From Sporosarcina sp. FSL W7-1349 (GTDB lineage Bacteria > Bacillota > Bacilli > Bacillales_A > Planococcaceae): DNA of 64,000 bases. A program made the translations under genes and the position numbers. Of the stretch, positions 25,192-36,181 are shown one piece after another (the first letter of the stretch is position 1; each line of letters begins with the position of its first letter). A model generated the notes under the pieces. That model saw only the letters and a list, made by a program, of their open reading frames with translations, had not been told where the DNA came from and did no database searches. The stretch is from positions 124,001 through 188,000 of the forward strand of contig NZ_JBBOOK010000001.1 of the NCBI RefSeq assembly GCF_038003045.1, written 5' to 3'.

Positions 25192-26475
25192 CATTTCGGA
25201 AGTGAATTCCCCGGCGCTCATCCCGGCAATACGGCCGGTGACGAGGGCGGAGGTGATATTATAGCCTCCTGTGTAGCCGTGGATGTCTAAGATTTCCCCG
25301 CAGAAATAGAGCCCTTCTTTCATTCGCGAGGCCATTGTCTTCGGGACGATTTCCTTGACGGAGACGCCTCCGCCAGTGACGAACGCCTTTTCTATCGGTT
25401 GCGTGCCGTTCACTTTCATTGTGAAAGCTTTCAACAGTTTCGCGAGCATCCGAATTTTTTCAGATGCGATGGTGGCTCCTGTTGCGGCCGGATCGATTTC
25501 TGCTTTGTCCAGTAAAAATAGCAACCAGCGTTCCGGGACAATGCCTTTCAAAGCGTTTTTCACCGCTTTTTTCGGATCGTCTTTCAGTGATGTGTGAATG
25601 AGTTGGAACGCCTTCTCTTCATTCTCCGAAGGAAGGGAGTCGATCCGCATGTCGACGGGCTGATTGCCGTTTTTTATCCGCTCTTTCACTACAAATTGAC
25701 TGCAGCGTAAAATGGCAGGTCCGCTTAACCCGAAATGGGTGAAGAGCATGTCCATCTGATGGGTGACGAGCGTTTTTCCTTTTGCGTTCAGCACGGAAAC
25801 TGCTACGTCGCGCAAAGCGAGTCCTTGCAGTTCCTTCGAAACGATGAAGGATTCATTTGACAATAAAGGAACTTCGGTCGGGTATAACGCAGTCACTGTA
25901 TGACCGGCGCGCTCCGCCCATGGATAGCCGTCCCCCGTTGACCCCGTTTGCGGGACTGCTTTTCCGCCGACCGCAACGACGACGGCTTGAGATCGGATTT
26001 CCTCTCCCGATTCCAATCGCACTCCGAGCACTTTTTCATTATCCATTAGCAGCTTTTTCACGCGTGTCTCGAGTTTCACTTGGACGTCCAATCGGTCCAT
26101 CTGCTGTAACAGTGCATCTACGACATCTTTCGCTTTATTGGAAACCGGGAACATGCGCCCGTGGTCCTCCTCTTTCAATGCGACCCCGAGCCCTTCGAAA
26201 AACCGGATGATGTCTTCATTGTTGAAGACCGAAAAGGGGCCGTATAAAAAGCGTCCGTTGCCTGGGATATTTTTTACGATCTCTTCTTGTGGTAGCCGGT
26301 TCGTGACATTGCAGCGACCGCCGCCTGAAATCGCAAGCTTCGTGCCCAGTTTTTTTCCTTTTTCCAGAAGTAGGACTTTCCTTCCGTTTTCGGCTGCGGC
26401 AATCGAAGCCATCAAACCGGAGGGCCCTCCGCCGATGACGATGACGTCCACATTATTCTTTTTATCGTAAGACAT
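25189..26475 (-). CDS. NAD(P)/FAD-dependent oxidoreductase of the HI0933/BaiN (YtfP) family
   Basis: A 428-residue flavoprotein. The FAD-binding GGGPSG at 16-21, GGGRCNVTN (the HI0933 signature) and a C-terminal [17 protein letters not shown] block are all present. Members are called aminoacetone oxidase-like or BaiN; the natural substrate in Bacilli is unknown. Monocistronic and convergent with leuS. Its stop codon lies in a copy of the dispersed repeat. Confidence 0.85.
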   Translation of the reverse strand: MSYDKKNNVDVIVIGGGPSGLMASIAAAENGRKVLLLEKGKKLGTKLAISGGGRCNVTNRLPQEEIVKNIPGNGRFLYGPFSVFNNEDIIRFFEGLGVALKEEDHGRMFPVSNKAKDVVDALLQQMDRLDVQVKLETRVKKLLMDNEKVLGVRLESGEEIRSQAVVVAVGGKAVPQTGSTGDGYPWAERAGHTVTALYPTEVPLLSNESFIVSKELQGLALRDVAVSVLNAKGKTLVTHQMDMLFTHFGLSGPAILRCSQFVVKERIKNGNQPVDMRIDSLPSENEEKAFQLIHTSLKDDPKKAVKNALKGIVPERWLLFLLDKAEIDPAATGATIASEKIRMLAKLLKAFTMKVNGTQPIEKAFVTGGGVSVKEIVPKTMASRMKEGLYFCGEILDIHGYTGGYNITSALVTGRIAGMSAGEFTSEM

Positions 26476-26616
26476 AATAAAATCCCCTCGTTACCTATAA
26501 TCTGTCCACATTATAACACTCGTCGGCTGAATTGGGCGTATGCGGGAAATTCTGTAACCATTTTCATTCTGAACCGACCCATTGTATAGGTATTGATCCA
26601 GAGGGAGGCAGCATAG

Positions 26617-27777
26617 ATGAAGAAAAGAATCGGTTTGGTACTGGCCGCTTTGTTCCTGGCAGGTTGCGGGACGGCGGAAAATAGCTCCGGCCTGGCACCG
26701 AAGGAAAAATCGGCTGGAAATGAGCGGGAGATTGTCGCGCAGCTTGAGCAGACTGTCAAGGAATCCAAGTTAAGGGAAGCTGCATTCAAGGAGCTTGAGG
26801 AAAATGGTCTTCTGGATGATCCGGAAATGAAGGAGGACTTGGCCGTGCAAGCTATTGAAGGTCCGGCGGTAATGGAGGCGCTGGACAGCGTCTATGGTGA
26901 AGAGGGGTACCGGAAAGAAGGCGTTCTCTTCTATGAAAATCAATCGGACAATGCGGCGCAACCGGGCATTTGGATAGGAATCCAAGATCCGGATGAACGG
27001 TTGGACAAGGTCGTGGATTTATTGCAGCAACAAGTGGATGCCGGTAAAATTCTGGCGAGTCCAATCCATTTTTACCGCAGCGCTTACACGGAAGACGACC
27101 TGCGGCAACTGCAGGATGACGTGCTGGAGGCAATCCAGCCGATGAATACCGGCCGCGGATCATTGGGCATATCAGCAGACGTGAAGACGGGGGATATTGA
27201 AATCTCTCATGACTTTTTGAAAGAGGGGCAGCAGGAAGAACTGCGGCATCAATTCGCAGACCACATCCTCCATTTCGAACAGACCGGGAGGATGGTTGCG
27301 GAGCCGGGCGAGCCGACAACGACTTATCCGGAGCAACAGTTTACTACTACCCCTTCCACTGAAGGCTCCTATATCATGGAAATCGTGGAAGGTCAGATGC
27401 TCGTCGTGGACGCAAAGCCGAGGGATTTCGGCTCGGGTGACTTTTACGACGCTGTCTATTACGGCTACCCCGACGCGGCAAACGATTTGAAGGTCGGCCA
27501 GCGGGTGAAGGTGGAGGCCAGCGGGCCAATCCTTGAATCGTATCCGGGGCAGGGGAGCGCCAAATATGTGGAAGTCCTGCCCGAGTATAAGCCGGAACAG
27601 GCAAAGTTGTCCGAATCGGAAGTCATTGGTAAAGTGATTCAACAAGCAAAAAAGAAATTAGAAGGCATGGTCATTATTCGATCGATTACATTTAATGAAA
27701 AAACAGCGAATTGGAAAGTAGAGGCAATGCAAAGTGGAGAGGATCAAGTAAGTGTAATTAAAATCCAGGACGAGTGA
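26617..27777 (+). CDS. Lipoprotein with C-terminal DUF3221 domain
   Basis: 386 residues. Lipobox LAGC with Cys 17. Residues about 30-235 form a mixed region (PGIWIGIQDPDERLDKVVDL; a sodium/peptidase-like spacing is not evident). The DUF3221 (YobA-type, OB-like) domain is about 245-330 (YIMEIVEGQMLVVD, then DLKVGQRVKVEASGPILESY). It is anchored to the outer face of the membrane. The ribosome binding site GAGGGAGGC precedes the ATG. Function is unknown. Confidence 0.7.
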   Translation: MKKRIGLVLAALFLAGCGTAENSSGLAPKEKSAGNEREIVAQLEQTVKESKLREAAFKELEENGLLDDPEMKEDLAVQAIEGPAVMEALDSVYGEEGYRKEGVLFYENQSDNAAQPGIWIGIQDPDERLDKVVDLLQQQVDAGKILASPIHFYRSAYTEDDLRQLQDDVLEAIQPMNTGRGSLGISADVKTGDIEISHDFLKEGQQEELRHQFADHILHFEQTGRMVAEPGEPTTTYPEQQFTTTPSTEGSYIMEIVEGQMLVVDAKPRDFGSGDFYDAVYYGYPDAANDLKVGQRVKVEASGPILESYPGQGSAKYVEVLPEYKPEQAKLSESEVIGKVIQQAKKKLEGMVIIRSITFNEKTANWKVEAMQSGEDQVSVIKIQDE

Positions 27778-27876
27778 CTATAGCGTTGAGAGCATTCCTA
27801 TTGAATCAAAAGTCCGAAAGAATTACTGTTATAGTAAGGCTTAGGAAAATTCAATTTATGAAAAGGGGTATTAAAC

Positions 27877-29304
27877 ATGCGTAGCCATCTAAAACATTTT
27901 ATTAATGGTGAATGGGTCGAATCCACCGGTTCAAACACAATTGACGTCATCAACCCAGCTACTGAGGAAGTGATCGGGCAAATCAGTGATGGAACAACAG
28001 AAGATCTTGATAAAGCCGTTGCAGCAGCCCGGGCCGCTTTTCCTTCTTTTTCCCAAACAACAAAAGAAGAGCGTATTCAACTATTAAATCGGATTGCTGA
28101 TGAATATGAGAAGCGTAAAAGTGATATCGTCGAAGCGATCACACAAGAATTGGGCTCGCCGCTTTCAATGAGTGAAAAGTCTCACTACAAAATGGGATTG
28201 GGACATTTCCGTCAAGCAGCAAAAGAATTGGAAAGCTTTGAATTTACCGAAAGACGCGGGAATACGTTAATACGCAAAGAGGCAATCGGCGTTAGCGGTC
28301 TAATTACGCCATGGAACTTCCCGACAAACCAGACATCCACAAAGCTTGCAAGCGCTTTTGCCGCTGGAAGCACTGTTGTGTTAAAACCATCTGAGCTTAC
28401 ACCATTCGCTGCAATTATTCTCGCTGAAGTTTTTCAGGCTGCTGGCTTACCAAAAGGTGTCTTTAACCTTGTAAATGGTTTTGGCGAAGTCGTCGGAAAT
28501 GGTATCAGTTCTCACCCAGATATTGATTTTGTATCCTTTACCGGTTCCGGAGCTGTCGGTCAAAAGATTAGTGAAAATGCCGCGAAAACGATCAAAAAAG
28601 TAGCACTCGAACTCGGAGGAAAATCACCACTTATTATACTGGAAGACTATGACATGAAAAAAGCGGCTAAAATCGCGGTTTCAAATGTCGTTTTCAACTC
28701 TGGCCAAGTATGTACAGCGGCAACAAGAACACTTGTTCCAAAATCGAAACACGATGAATTTATCGAAGCGGTGAAAGAAGTCTTGCCCGACTTTCGTGTT
28801 GGCGATCCACAAGATAGCAAAAGTTTCTTGGGGCCGCTTGTTTCTGAGAAACAGTACCATCGCGTACAAGGGTATATTGAGAAAGGACTGGAAGAAGGTG
28901 CTACGCTCATTGCAGGTGGAACCGGCAAACCAGAAGGCTTGGAAAAAGGGTACTTTGTAAAACCAACCGTATTTACGAATGTGCAAAATAGTATGGTGAT
29001 CGCTCAAGAAGAAATCTTTGGACCTGTCATGTCAATCCTAGCTTACGAGAATCTTAATGAAGCGATTGAAATTGCCAATGATACGATATATGGATTAGCA
29101 GGTTATGTTATTGGGGAAGATGTCGAAACTGTGGAAAAGGTCGCTTCTTCCATTCGAGCTGGTCGTATTGTCGTGAATGGGGCCGCTCAAGATTTCTCTG
29201 CACCATTTGGAGGCTATAAACAATCCGGAATCGGCCGTGAATGGGGAGACTACGGCATTGAAGAATATTTGGAAATTAAATCGGTAGTCGGCATGCCGTC
29301 ATAA
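27877..29304 (+). CDS. Aldehyde dehydrogenase family protein
   Basis: A 475-residue NAD(P)-dependent aldehyde dehydrogenase, full length for the family. Catalytic Cys 279 is in SGQVCTAA and the general base Glu 245 in [16 protein letters not shown]-like ITPWNFP and FTGSGAVG bind the cofactor. Closest in layout to the DhaS/YwdH/YcbD branch that oxidises aliphatic aldehydes. AAAAGGGGT precedes the ATG. It is monocistronic, with a terminator downstream. Substrate is not readable from the sequence. Confidence 0.9.
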   Translation: MRSHLKHFINGEWVESTGSNTIDVINPATEEVIGQISDGTTEDLDKAVAAARAAFPSFSQTTKEERIQLLNRIADEYEKRKSDIVEAITQELGSPLSMSEKSHYKMGLGHFRQAAKELESFEFTERRGNTLIRKEAIGVSGLITPWNFPTNQTSTKLASAFAAGSTVVLKPSELTPFAAIILAEVFQAAGLPKGVFNLVNGFGEVVGNGISSHPDIDFVSFTGSGAVGQKISENAAKTIKKVALELGGKSPLIILEDYDMKKAAKIAVSNVVFNSGQVCTAATRTLVPKSKHDEFIEAVKEVLPDFRVGDPQDSKSFLGPLVSEKQYHRVQGYIEKGLEEGATLIAGGTGKPEGLEKGYFVKPTVFTNVQNSMVIAQEEIFGPVMSILAYENLNEAIEIANDTIYGLAGYVIGEDVETVEKVASSIRAGRIVVNGAAQDFSAPFGGYKQSGIGREWGDYGIEEYLEIKSVVGMPS

Positions 29305-29611
29305 TTCCTTGAAATTCAGCTTATTTCCAGACTTTAATTTTGAGAGGTAATGATTAAAACTTTAAGCAAAGTCAGCTTCTATAACATCTGTTAGAGGTAA
29401 CGAGCTCCCAATGGGAGCTCGTTTTTGTCCGACGGGCAGTTATAAAAAGGGATAGAATACATTGTGCAAAGGGCGGATGAGGGGTACACTGTATAATGGA
29501 ATGAGACCGGCTTGCAACCCTTTCGGCCTGCGTTCCGTCTAAATAAATTAGCGCATTTATGCAGCAGAAAAATAGAAGAGGGGCAGTTCAAGAGAGAATG
29601 GAAGGATCAAT
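29305..29611. other. Intergenic region with one terminator
   Basis: Holds the terminator at 29399-29426 and a TATAAT-like sequence near 29492 before ytgP. No gene is seen. Confidence 0.4.
29399..29426 (+). terminator. Terminator upstream of ytgP
   Basis: AACGAGCTCCCA and TGGGAGCTCGTT are exact complements around one base, followed by T5. Confidence 0.88.
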
Positions 29612-31222
29612 ATGTCATCGAATTTAGTTAAAGGCACTGCCATCTTGACGATCGGGCTCTTTCTATCGAAAGCGCTTGGTCTATTATATGTTATCCCATT
29701 TTACGCCATTGTCGGAAAAGAGAGCATTGTGCTTTATCAATACGCATACATACCGTATAATATCGCGCTTTCCCTTGCGATTTCGGGAGCGCCGCTCGCC
29801 TTTTCAAAATATACTGCAAAATATAATGCAATTGGCGATTATGCAACCGGTCGGAAATTGATGAAATCGGGACTGCTTGCCATGGCGCTCACCGGAATTG
29901 TTTCGTTTCTCGTTCTTTACTTTATGGCGGAGCCGATCGCTCATATGGTACGAAAAGATGATGAACAAATCTTTACGATCGAGGAAATCGCCTCGGTTAT
30001 CCGCTGGGTCAGCTTTGCCTTGATTGTCGTGCCCATCATGTCCCTCGTACGGGGCTTTCTTCAAGGGTACCAAAAATTCGAACCGACATCCGTCTCCCAA
30101 TTGGTGGAACAGATTGTCCGGATTTTATTCGTCCTTGCGGGGGCTTTCATCGTTGTCAATTTTTTGCATGAATCCCCTCGGACGGCAGTCAATTTTGCAG
30201 TATTTGCAGCATTTATCGGTGCGCTGGCGAGTCTCTTTGTCCTCTATTTATATTGGAAGAAGTACAAGCCGGAGTTCGATCATTTATTGGCCAATAGTCC
30301 GCCTGCCGCCAATGTGTCGTTCCGGAATATGTATAAGGAATTATTCGCTTATATTTTTCCGTTCATATTGGTCGGGGTCATTAATCCGCTTTATCAATTT
30401 GTCGATATGGTCACGTTCAATGAAGCGATGGTTTCCATCGGACTGGCCAAAGTTTCGGATATTTACTTATCGATGCTGAATTTCCTGACGCATAAGATTG
30501 TCATGATTCCTGTCATGGTGGCGACCGGATTTTCCATGGCGCTTATCCCCGTGATTACAAGTTACTATGCGAATCAGAATCAGAAAGGGATTGTCCGCTC
30601 CCTGGATCAGACGTATCAGATCATGCTGTTTCTAACAGTTCCGATGGTTATCGGACTGATTGTCCTGTCCAATGAATTTTATCTATTCCTATATGAAAAA
30701 GATGAAATGGGAGCGGCCGTCCTCGCTTATTATGCCCCGGTAGCCATCTTGTTCGGGCTCTATACAGTAACAGCTTCGATTTTGCAAGGGATCGACCGGC
30801 ATAAGTGGATCGTCTTCACGTCACTTCTCGGGCTGTTATTGAAATTGGCATTGAATATCCCGCTCATTAAACTATTTGAGACGAATGGCGCCATTTTGGC
30901 AACGGCAATCGGATATACGGTTGCGGTCGGTACCAATATCGTTATCATTACGAAAACTTTGCAATACCGCTCCCAAATGGTGGTCCGCAGATTGATTCTA
31001 ATCGGAATTTTGAATGCCATCATGTTAGCGGCAGTCCTGCTGACATTGAAGGTATTGAATCTGTTCGGCGGGGCAGACACCAAGATGCAGGCCCTTCTTT
31101 ATATTCTAGTTTGCGCGGCAGTCGGCGCCGGCGTGTACGGCTATTTATCTTTAAAGGTCGGCCTTGCCCAAAAGCTGTTCGGTGCCCGTCTCAAGCGGTT
31201 GACATCGAAATTCGGTCTGTAG
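29612..31222 (+). CDS. ytgP: YtgP, MurJ-type lipid II flippase / polysaccharide export MOP-family protein
   Basis: A 536-residue protein with 14 membrane helices of the MVF/MOP superfamily (TAILTIGLFLSKALGLLYVIP at the start; PTSVSQLVEQIVRI in the middle). B. subtilis YtgP (MurJ) complements E. coli MurJ and moves lipid II across the membrane for wall synthesis, redundantly with Amj. It is followed 12 bp later by an rsuA-type gene, as in other Bacilli. GGAAGGATCAAT precedes the ATG. Confidence 0.88.
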   Translation: MSSNLVKGTAILTIGLFLSKALGLLYVIPFYAIVGKESIVLYQYAYIPYNIALSLAISGAPLAFSKYTAKYNAIGDYATGRKLMKSGLLAMALTGIVSFLVLYFMAEPIAHMVRKDDEQIFTIEEIASVIRWVSFALIVVPIMSLVRGFLQGYQKFEPTSVSQLVEQIVRILFVLAGAFIVVNFLHESPRTAVNFAVFAAFIGALASLFVLYLYWKKYKPEFDHLLANSPPAANVSFRNMYKELFAYIFPFILVGVINPLYQFVDMVTFNEAMVSIGLAKVSDIYLSMLNFLTHKIVMIPVMVATGFSMALIPVITSYYANQNQKGIVRSLDQTYQIMLFLTVPMVIGLIVLSNEFYLFLYEKDEMGAAVLAYYAPVAILFGLYTVTASILQGIDRHKWIVFTSLLGLLLKLALNIPLIKLFETNGAILATAIGYTVAVGTNIVIITKTLQYRSQMVVRRLILIGILNAIMLAAVLLTLKVLNLFGGADTKMQALLYILVCAAVGAGVYGYLSLKVGLAQKLFGARLKRLTSKFGL

Positions 31223-31234
31223 GAGGTCAATTCA

Positions 31235-31963
31235 TTGCGATTGGATAAATTATTATCAAATATGGGATACGGTTCCCGCAAGGAGGTCCGGCAGTTGTTA
31301 AAGGCCGGCTCCGTCCGGGTCAATACTGAAACGATGAAAGATGCGTCGGCCCAAGTAGATCCGCATCAGGATGAAGTATCCATCCTTGGGGAGCGTGTCC
31401 TCTATAAGGAATTCATCTATCTAATGTTGCACAAGCCGCAGGGGGTCATTTCTGCGACGGAAGACGGGCGTGATCGCACGGTCGTCGATCTGCTCGATGC
31501 AGAGGACAGCCATTTCAATCCTTTCCCGGTCGGCCGATTGGATAAGGATACGGAAGGGCTGTTGCTGCTGACGAATGATGGAAAACTCGCCCATCATCTT
31601 TTGTCGCCGAGGAAAGAAGTGCCGAAAACGTATTATGCGCATATTTCAGGTTTCGTGACGGAAGAGGACGTGGTCAAATTTGCTGCTGGCGTCACGTTGG
31701 AGGATGGCTATTTGACGAAACCTGGAATGCTCAAAGTATTGAAGTCCGCTGAGAAATCGGAAATCGAACTGACTATTACGGAAGGGAAATTTCATCAAGT
31801 GAAGAGGATGTTCGAGGCGGTCGGGAAACGGGTCATCTATTTGAAACGATTATCAATGGGGCCGCTTCAGTTAGACGCCTCATTGCCGATCGGTGAGTAT
31901 CGAGAGCTGACCGAAGAGGAATTGGAGTCGCTATTGGTGCTTGTAAACAAGGAAGAGAGCTGA
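31235..31963 (+). CDS. 16S rRNA pseudouridine synthase, RsuA family (YtzG)
   Basis: 242 residues. The S4 RNA-binding domain is at 1-60 and the catalytic domain carries GRLDKDTEGLLLLTNDG with Asp 103 as nucleophile. RsuA makes pseudouridine 516 in 16S rRNA; YtzG is the Bacilli orthologue, so the target is inferred. The TTG start has GGAGGT 8 bp upstream. It is co-transcribed with ytgP. Confidence 0.88.
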   Translation: MRLDKLLSNMGYGSRKEVRQLLKAGSVRVNTETMKDASAQVDPHQDEVSILGERVLYKEFIYLMLHKPQGVISATEDGRDRTVVDLLDAEDSHFNPFPVGRLDKDTEGLLLLTNDGKLAHHLLSPRKEVPKTYYAHISGFVTEEDVVKFAAGVTLEDGYLTKPGMLKVLKSAEKSEIELTITEGKFHQVKRMFEAVGKRVIYLKRLSMGPLQLDASLPIGEYRELTEEELESLLVLVNKEES

Positions 31964-31994
31964 ACCCGTTCCAAGCGGCTCAGCTCTCTTTTTC
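31953..31994 (+). terminator. Terminator of the ytgP-rsuA operon
   Basis: AAGAGAGCTGA and TCAGCTCTCTT with T5; the left arm contains the stop codon. Confidence 0.85.
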
Positions 31995-32026
31995 TGTCTA
32001 GTTAAGCGCGGCAAACTATCGTGCAG

Positions 32027-32248
32027 TTATGAAGGTAATTTCACTTTCTTTGCTGTTGTTGTCCATTTACCGCGGACCGGGCTAGTGATGAGTTCGTTGT
32101 ATTCCAGAACGTTCAAATCCCTTTGTACCGTGCGGTGAGTGATGCCAAATTCCTCGACCAAAGTGTCAGTAGTAACCGTACCGTTATCCAAGATGTATAG
32201 ATAGACATCCTTGATGCGGGTAAGCATACGATCCGTAGTTGATTTCAA
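32027..32248 (-). CDS. ytzE: Small DeoR-type helix-turn-helix protein (YtzE)
   Basis: 73 residues forming one winged helix of the DeoR type (TTDTLVEEFGITHRTVQRDLNVLEYNELI), with no ligand domain. It matches YtzE of Bacilli, which also lies next to dat/ytgP genes. It probably binds DNA as a dimer, targets unknown. AGGAGTGGTCC precedes the ATG. Confidence 0.8.
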   Translation of the reverse strand: MKSTTDRMLTRIKDVYLYILDNGTVTTDTLVEEFGITHRTVQRDLNVLEYNELITSPVRGKWTTTAKKVKLPS

Positions 32249-32644
32249 TTTTGGACCACTCCTTCATCATCATTTTCCAAAAAACGAATGGACATGAGAC
32301 TTATGAATGTTACTTGGCAATAGGTGAAGTTATTTTCCGAACCTGCACTTCCTTTAACTACTATATAATGTATCGGATGAATCTTCCGATAATATTAGTA
32401 TAACGTATTTTTCAAGCAATTGCATAAATTAATTGTAAAAGAGCTGTAAATTATTGCGAAATAGTGATAGAGTGCACGCTGGTTGAATGAATATAGCGAT
32501 TTAGGAAAGTTGGTTCTTTCTTTTATTGCCAGGACATGTGAAAATGTAAGATGTCGGATGAAGGTGCGCAGCAGTCCGATTTGAATACCGTTTACAAATA
32601 AAGAGAAGATAGATTTATATACAACTGTGGAGGGGAAAGAGAAT
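32249..32644. other. Divergent intergenic region between ytzE and dat
   Basis: AT-rich. TATCGGA and TCCGATA form an inverted repeat at about 32372-32393, just after a TATAAT-like element at about 32363; it could be an operator. Nothing else is recognised. Confidence 0.4.
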
Positions 32645-33499
32645 ATGACAGTCTATTTCGTGGATGGGCAGTTTGTAGAAAAGGAACATGTTTCGATTTC
32701 CATAGATGACCGGGGCTATTATTTTGGTGATGGCGTCTATGAGGTGATTAAAGTGTACGATGGAGAATTGTATACGAGCGAAGAGCATATTGCACGGCTG
32801 TTTGAGAGTGCGGCCAAGATCAAGTTGGCCATCCCTTATTCGGAAGCGCAGTTGATTGAGATGGCAAAGCAATTGGTCGTTTCCAATTCGATTTCGGTGG
32901 GCCATGTATACATGCAAGTGACACGCGGAGTTGCCCCGCGCGTCCACCAATTTCCGACTCCTGCAGTCGCGCCGATGTTCACGGCCTATGCCTTGGACGG
33001 TGCAAGACCGACTGAAGAAATGCAAAAAGGCGTCAAAGTGAAATCGGTCGAGGATTTCCGCTGGTTGCGCTGCGATATTAAGAGCCTCAATCTGCTGGCG
33101 AACGTCATGGCGAAACAAGAGGCGGTCGAGTCTGGTTGTAAGGAAGCGGTTTTTGTCCGTGATGGGTATGTGACGGAAGGCGCTTCGACGAATCTGTTCG
33201 GTGTGAAAGATGGTGTCCTCTACACACATCCCGCGAATAATTTCATTCTGAACGGGATTACACGGCAAGTCGTGTTGCGGTTAAGCCGGGAGTTGGGAGT
33301 GGCCGTCAGGGAAGAGCCGTTCACTTTGGAAGCAGCTTTAGTGATGGATGAATTATTCATGACATCCACGACATTGGAAGTGATGCCGATTATCCAACTG
33401 GATGATAAAATGGTCGGCTCCGGACGTCCAGGCGAGATCACTTTGCAATTGCAAAAAGCGTTTGCGTCTCAAATCTCGACAGTCGTGGCGGGTGCGTGA
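32645..33499 (+). CDS. dat: D-amino-acid transaminase
   Basis: A 284-residue fold-type IV PLP aminotransferase (usual length about 283). Lys 146 in CDIKSLNLL binds PLP; Tyr in DDRGYYFGDGVYE and RGVAPR-type arginines near 98-103 contact substrate. It makes D-glutamate and D-alanine interconvertible for peptidoglycan (EC 2.6.1.21). ATG 32645 is preceded by GGAGGGG at 9 bp; an in-frame upstream ATG lies ahead of that site. A downstream gene follows at 23 bp. Confidence 0.92.
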   Translation: MTVYFVDGQFVEKEHVSISIDDRGYYFGDGVYEVIKVYDGELYTSEEHIARLFESAAKIKLAIPYSEAQLIEMAKQLVVSNSISVGHVYMQVTRGVAPRVHQFPTPAVAPMFTAYALDGARPTEEMQKGVKVKSVEDFRWLRCDIKSLNLLANVMAKQEAVESGCKEAVFVRDGYVTEGASTNLFGVKDGVLYTHPANNFILNGITRQVVLRLSRELGVAVREEPFTLEAALVMDELFMTSTTLEVMPIIQLDDKMVGSGRPGEITLQLQKAFASQISTVVAGA

Positions 33500-33522
33500 G
33501 GATTAGCGAGGGGTGAAAGTGT

Positions 33523-34494
33523 ATGGCACAGTTGGTGAAATTGCTCGATTATATTTCACGCTATGAACAGGATCTTTCGCGGTATCCGACGCAGTTCATC
33601 CGCTTGAAGACATATCAATGGGATCGGATGAAACGGCTTTGGGAGCACGGGGAGGATCTGACCGAGTGGCAACAGGAGAAGGAAGACGTCGAAGAGCCGG
33701 AAGCAATACGATGGTACTCGCCCTTCCTTCGTCTTTTCGGCAAGAATAAGGCGGTCGGGGAAGAGGAAGTGCAAGAGGAAAAGACGGAGGAGGAAGAAGA
33801 TCATTTCGGATTCAATCCGAACATCATCTACAATCCCGCGAATCTTCAGCAATTGCGCAAACTCTATTTAGATCAGCTTTTCCATTTCCAGATCAAATGG
33901 GCAAGCTCGACGCTGATGGACAAGTCAAGGGTGGATCCGCGTTATATGCGAGATCCGCTGTTGCGTAGCTTCGCCCAGGATTTGCCGGACAGTTTTTTAT
34001 TGTTCTACTATCCGATCCTCGTCATTAAAAAAGCTCCCGTGGAACTCGATATCCTCTTGGTGACCCCGATCGAATGCCTCTGCATTACGGTGTTAGAGAG
34101 GGAGGATGTAGCGGCGTTCATCGGCGGGGGCGATAAATTCTGGACGAAGAAGCTCGGCGATAAAGAGTCGAAAGTATTAAATCCGCTTATCGCGTTGAAC
34201 CGGATGGAGAAAATCGTGGCGGGCATCTTCAAGGCCAATGACATTGATTTCCCAATCAAAAAGTATGTAATCTCCCGGAATGGTTATATTGATTATCCAG
34301 GAACCGCATATGATGTCCAAATGATCGACCGGCGCAATTACGCCGAGTGGCTCGCGGCGATCAAAAGATCGTCCGTTCCGATGAAACATACCCAGTTCAA
34401 AGCCGCTCAGGCCATTTTGGACGTCGGTCAGACGACGGCGATGAGCAAACTGGTCGAGGTGGAAGAAGATCAGTTGAAGGAAGAAGAAATGTAA
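33523..34494 (+). CDS. NERD-like (nuclease-related domain) protein
   Basis: 323 residues. A helical N-terminus is followed by a very acidic linker (EEEVQEEKTEEEEDHFG, about 85-105). The C-terminal half has VELDILLVTPIECLCITVLE and FWTKKLGDK, resembling the NERD domain core ELDxLLVTP...I-V/E, although the usual EVK becomes TVLE, so nuclease activity may be lost. It lies between dat and trmB, where B. subtilis has ytmP, and is probably in the same operon (start 23 bp after dat; 23 bp before trmB). Function is unknown. Confidence 0.6.
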   Translation: MAQLVKLLDYISRYEQDLSRYPTQFIRLKTYQWDRMKRLWEHGEDLTEWQQEKEDVEEPEAIRWYSPFLRLFGKNKAVGEEEVQEEKTEEEEDHFGFNPNIIYNPANLQQLRKLYLDQLFHFQIKWASSTLMDKSRVDPRYMRDPLLRSFAQDLPDSFLLFYYPILVIKKAPVELDILLVTPIECLCITVLEREDVAAFIGGGDKFWTKKLGDKESKVLNPLIALNRMEKIVAGIFKANDIDFPIKKYVISRNGYIDYPGTAYDVQMIDRRNYAEWLAAIKRSSVPMKHTQFKAAQAILDVGQTTAMSKLVEVEEDQLKEEEM

Positions 34495-34517
34495 TATAAA
34501 GGAAAGAGTGTTTACTT

Positions 34518-35165
34518 ATGAGGCTTCGCAATAAACCATGGGCAAAGGATTTCATGCAGGAACATCCTGACGTATTGATCCTGGAGCCTGAACAATTGAA
34601 AAACGGTTGGCATTCGCAGTTTGGCAACGATCATCCGATCCATGTCGAGGTAGGTACAGGAAAAGGGCAATTCATCATCGGGATGGCATTGGCGAATCCT
34701 GACGTTAACTATATCGGTATCGAACATTTTGACAATGTCATTGTCTCCGCTTTGGAAAAGGCGATCGAAGCGGACAAACCTTCGAATTTACGCTTGGTTC
34801 GCGCCAATGGGGCAGATTTGGAAACGATTTTCGATAAGGGGGAAGTGGCCCGGATGTACTTGAACTTTTCGGATCCGTGGCCGAAGACGCGCCACGCCAA
34901 ACGGAGATTGACACATGAGACATTTTTGCGCCGCTATGAATCGGTTCTTGTGCCGGGCGGGGAAATTCATTTCAAAACGGATAATCGGAAACTGTTCGAG
35001 TATTCGCTCGTATCAATGTCTGCGTACGGCATGACATTGCTGGATGTCGCATTGGATTTGCATGCCGACATGCCGGAAGAAAATATCATGACTGAATATG
35101 AAGAGAAGTTTTCGAAAAAAGGCCAACCGATATACCGGTTGGAATCAAAATTTGTTACGCTATAA
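34518..35165 (+). CDS. trmB: tRNA (guanine-N7-)-methyltransferase
   Basis: A 215-residue SAM methyltransferase making m7G46 in t[13 protein letters not shown] is the SAM motif and [16 protein letters not shown] is the TrmB signature with the catalytic Asp. Full length for the family. AAAGGAAAGAGTG precedes the ATG. It closes the dat-NERD-trmB run. Confidence 0.95.
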   Translation: MRLRNKPWAKDFMQEHPDVLILEPEQLKNGWHSQFGNDHPIHVEVGTGKGQFIIGMALANPDVNYIGIEHFDNVIVSALEKAIEADKPSNLRLVRANGADLETIFDKGEVARMYLNFSDPWPKTRHAKRRLTHETFLRRYESVLVPGGEIHFKTDNRKLFEYSLVSMSAYGMTLLDVALDLHADMPEENIMTEYEEKFSKKGQPIYRLESKFVTL

Positions 35166-35252
35166 CAGATATTGCTTTGTTAATTCGAGCAATACCTACA
35201 GACACAAAGTAGCTGAGATGTAACTGATTTTGGGACAAAAGGGGATGTTAGG

Positions 35253-36101
35253 ATGGACCGATTTACTTTTCACGGAATGGAATTGACATGGCTCAATGGT
35301 GGAATCAATTTCTTGGATGGGGGAACGATGTTCGGGGTAGCTCCGAAAGTGCTCTGGTCCCGGAAATACCCGGCAGATGAAAATAATTTGATCGAGCTGG
35401 TGAACCATCCGATTCTCATCCAATATGAAGGGAAGAATCTCCTGATCGACACGGGGATCGGGAAAGGGAAATTGGATGAAAAACAGAAACGGAATCTCGG
35501 CTTGACCGAGGAATCGAAAGTGGACGAACAGCTGGCGACGCTCGGCTTGAAGCCGGAGGACATCGATATCATCATGATGACCCATCTGCATAACGACCAC
35601 GCGGCCGGCTTGACAGGTTGGAGAAATGGAGAATTAGTCTCGCTTTTCCCGAACGCCGATATCTATGTCACCCAAATTGAATGGGATGAGATGCGCAACC
35701 CGAATATCCGCTCCAGAAATACATATTGGAAAGAAAATTGGGAACCTGTGCAGCACCAAGTGAAGACATTTGAGGATAGCATCACGATTTTGCCGGGTAT
35801 TGAAATGATTCATACCGGGGGACATAGCGAAGGCCACAGCATCGTCAAATTGACACAAAACGGGGAAACAATCCTGCACATGGCTGATATCATGCCGACG
35901 CACGCGCATAGTAATCCGCTTTGGGTGCTGGCGTTTGACGACTATCCGATGACTTCGATCTATGCGAAGGAACGGATCATGAAAGAAGCACTGGCTGGCG
36001 GGTATAAGTTCATCTTCTATCACGACGCAGTCCACCGCTTGGTCCAATGGGACGAAACCGGGAAAGAGATCATCGAATCCGTGCGAAGAACGCATTATTG
36101 A
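35253..36101 (+). CDS. ytnP: MBL-fold metallo-hydrolase, YtnP-type lactonase
   Basis: 282 residues. The zinc motif is [10 protein letters not shown] (HxHxDH) with further ligands in HTGGHSEGH and [10 protein letters not shown]. YtnP of Bacillus is a quorum-quenching lactonase (shown to interfere with streptomycin-type signalling); here the substrate is inferred. GGGGATGTTAGG precedes the ATG. Its terminator follows at once. Confidence 0.88.
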   Translation: MDRFTFHGMELTWLNGGINFLDGGTMFGVAPKVLWSRKYPADENNLIELVNHPILIQYEGKNLLIDTGIGKGKLDEKQKRNLGLTEESKVDEQLATLGLKPEDIDIIMMTHLHNDHAAGLTGWRNGELVSLFPNADIYVTQIEWDEMRNPNIRSRNTYWKENWEPVQHQVKTFEDSITILPGIEMIHTGGHSEGHSIVKLTQNGETILHMADIMPTHAHSNPLWVLAFDDYPMTSIYAKERIMKEALAGGYKFIFYHDAVHRLVQWDETGKEIIESVRRTHY

Positions 36102-36109
36102 AATAAAGG

Positions 36110-36159
36110 GGATGGCCGGGAACGAGCGAAACGTATTTGCTTCCCCGGCCATCCTCTTT
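36110..36159 (+). terminator. Terminator of ytnP
   Basis: GGATGGCCGGG and CCCGGCCATCC pair exactly around a 23-nt loop, followed by TCTTTT. Confidence 0.85.
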
Positions 36160-36181
36160 TCTATGATCCCTTTTTGTGAAT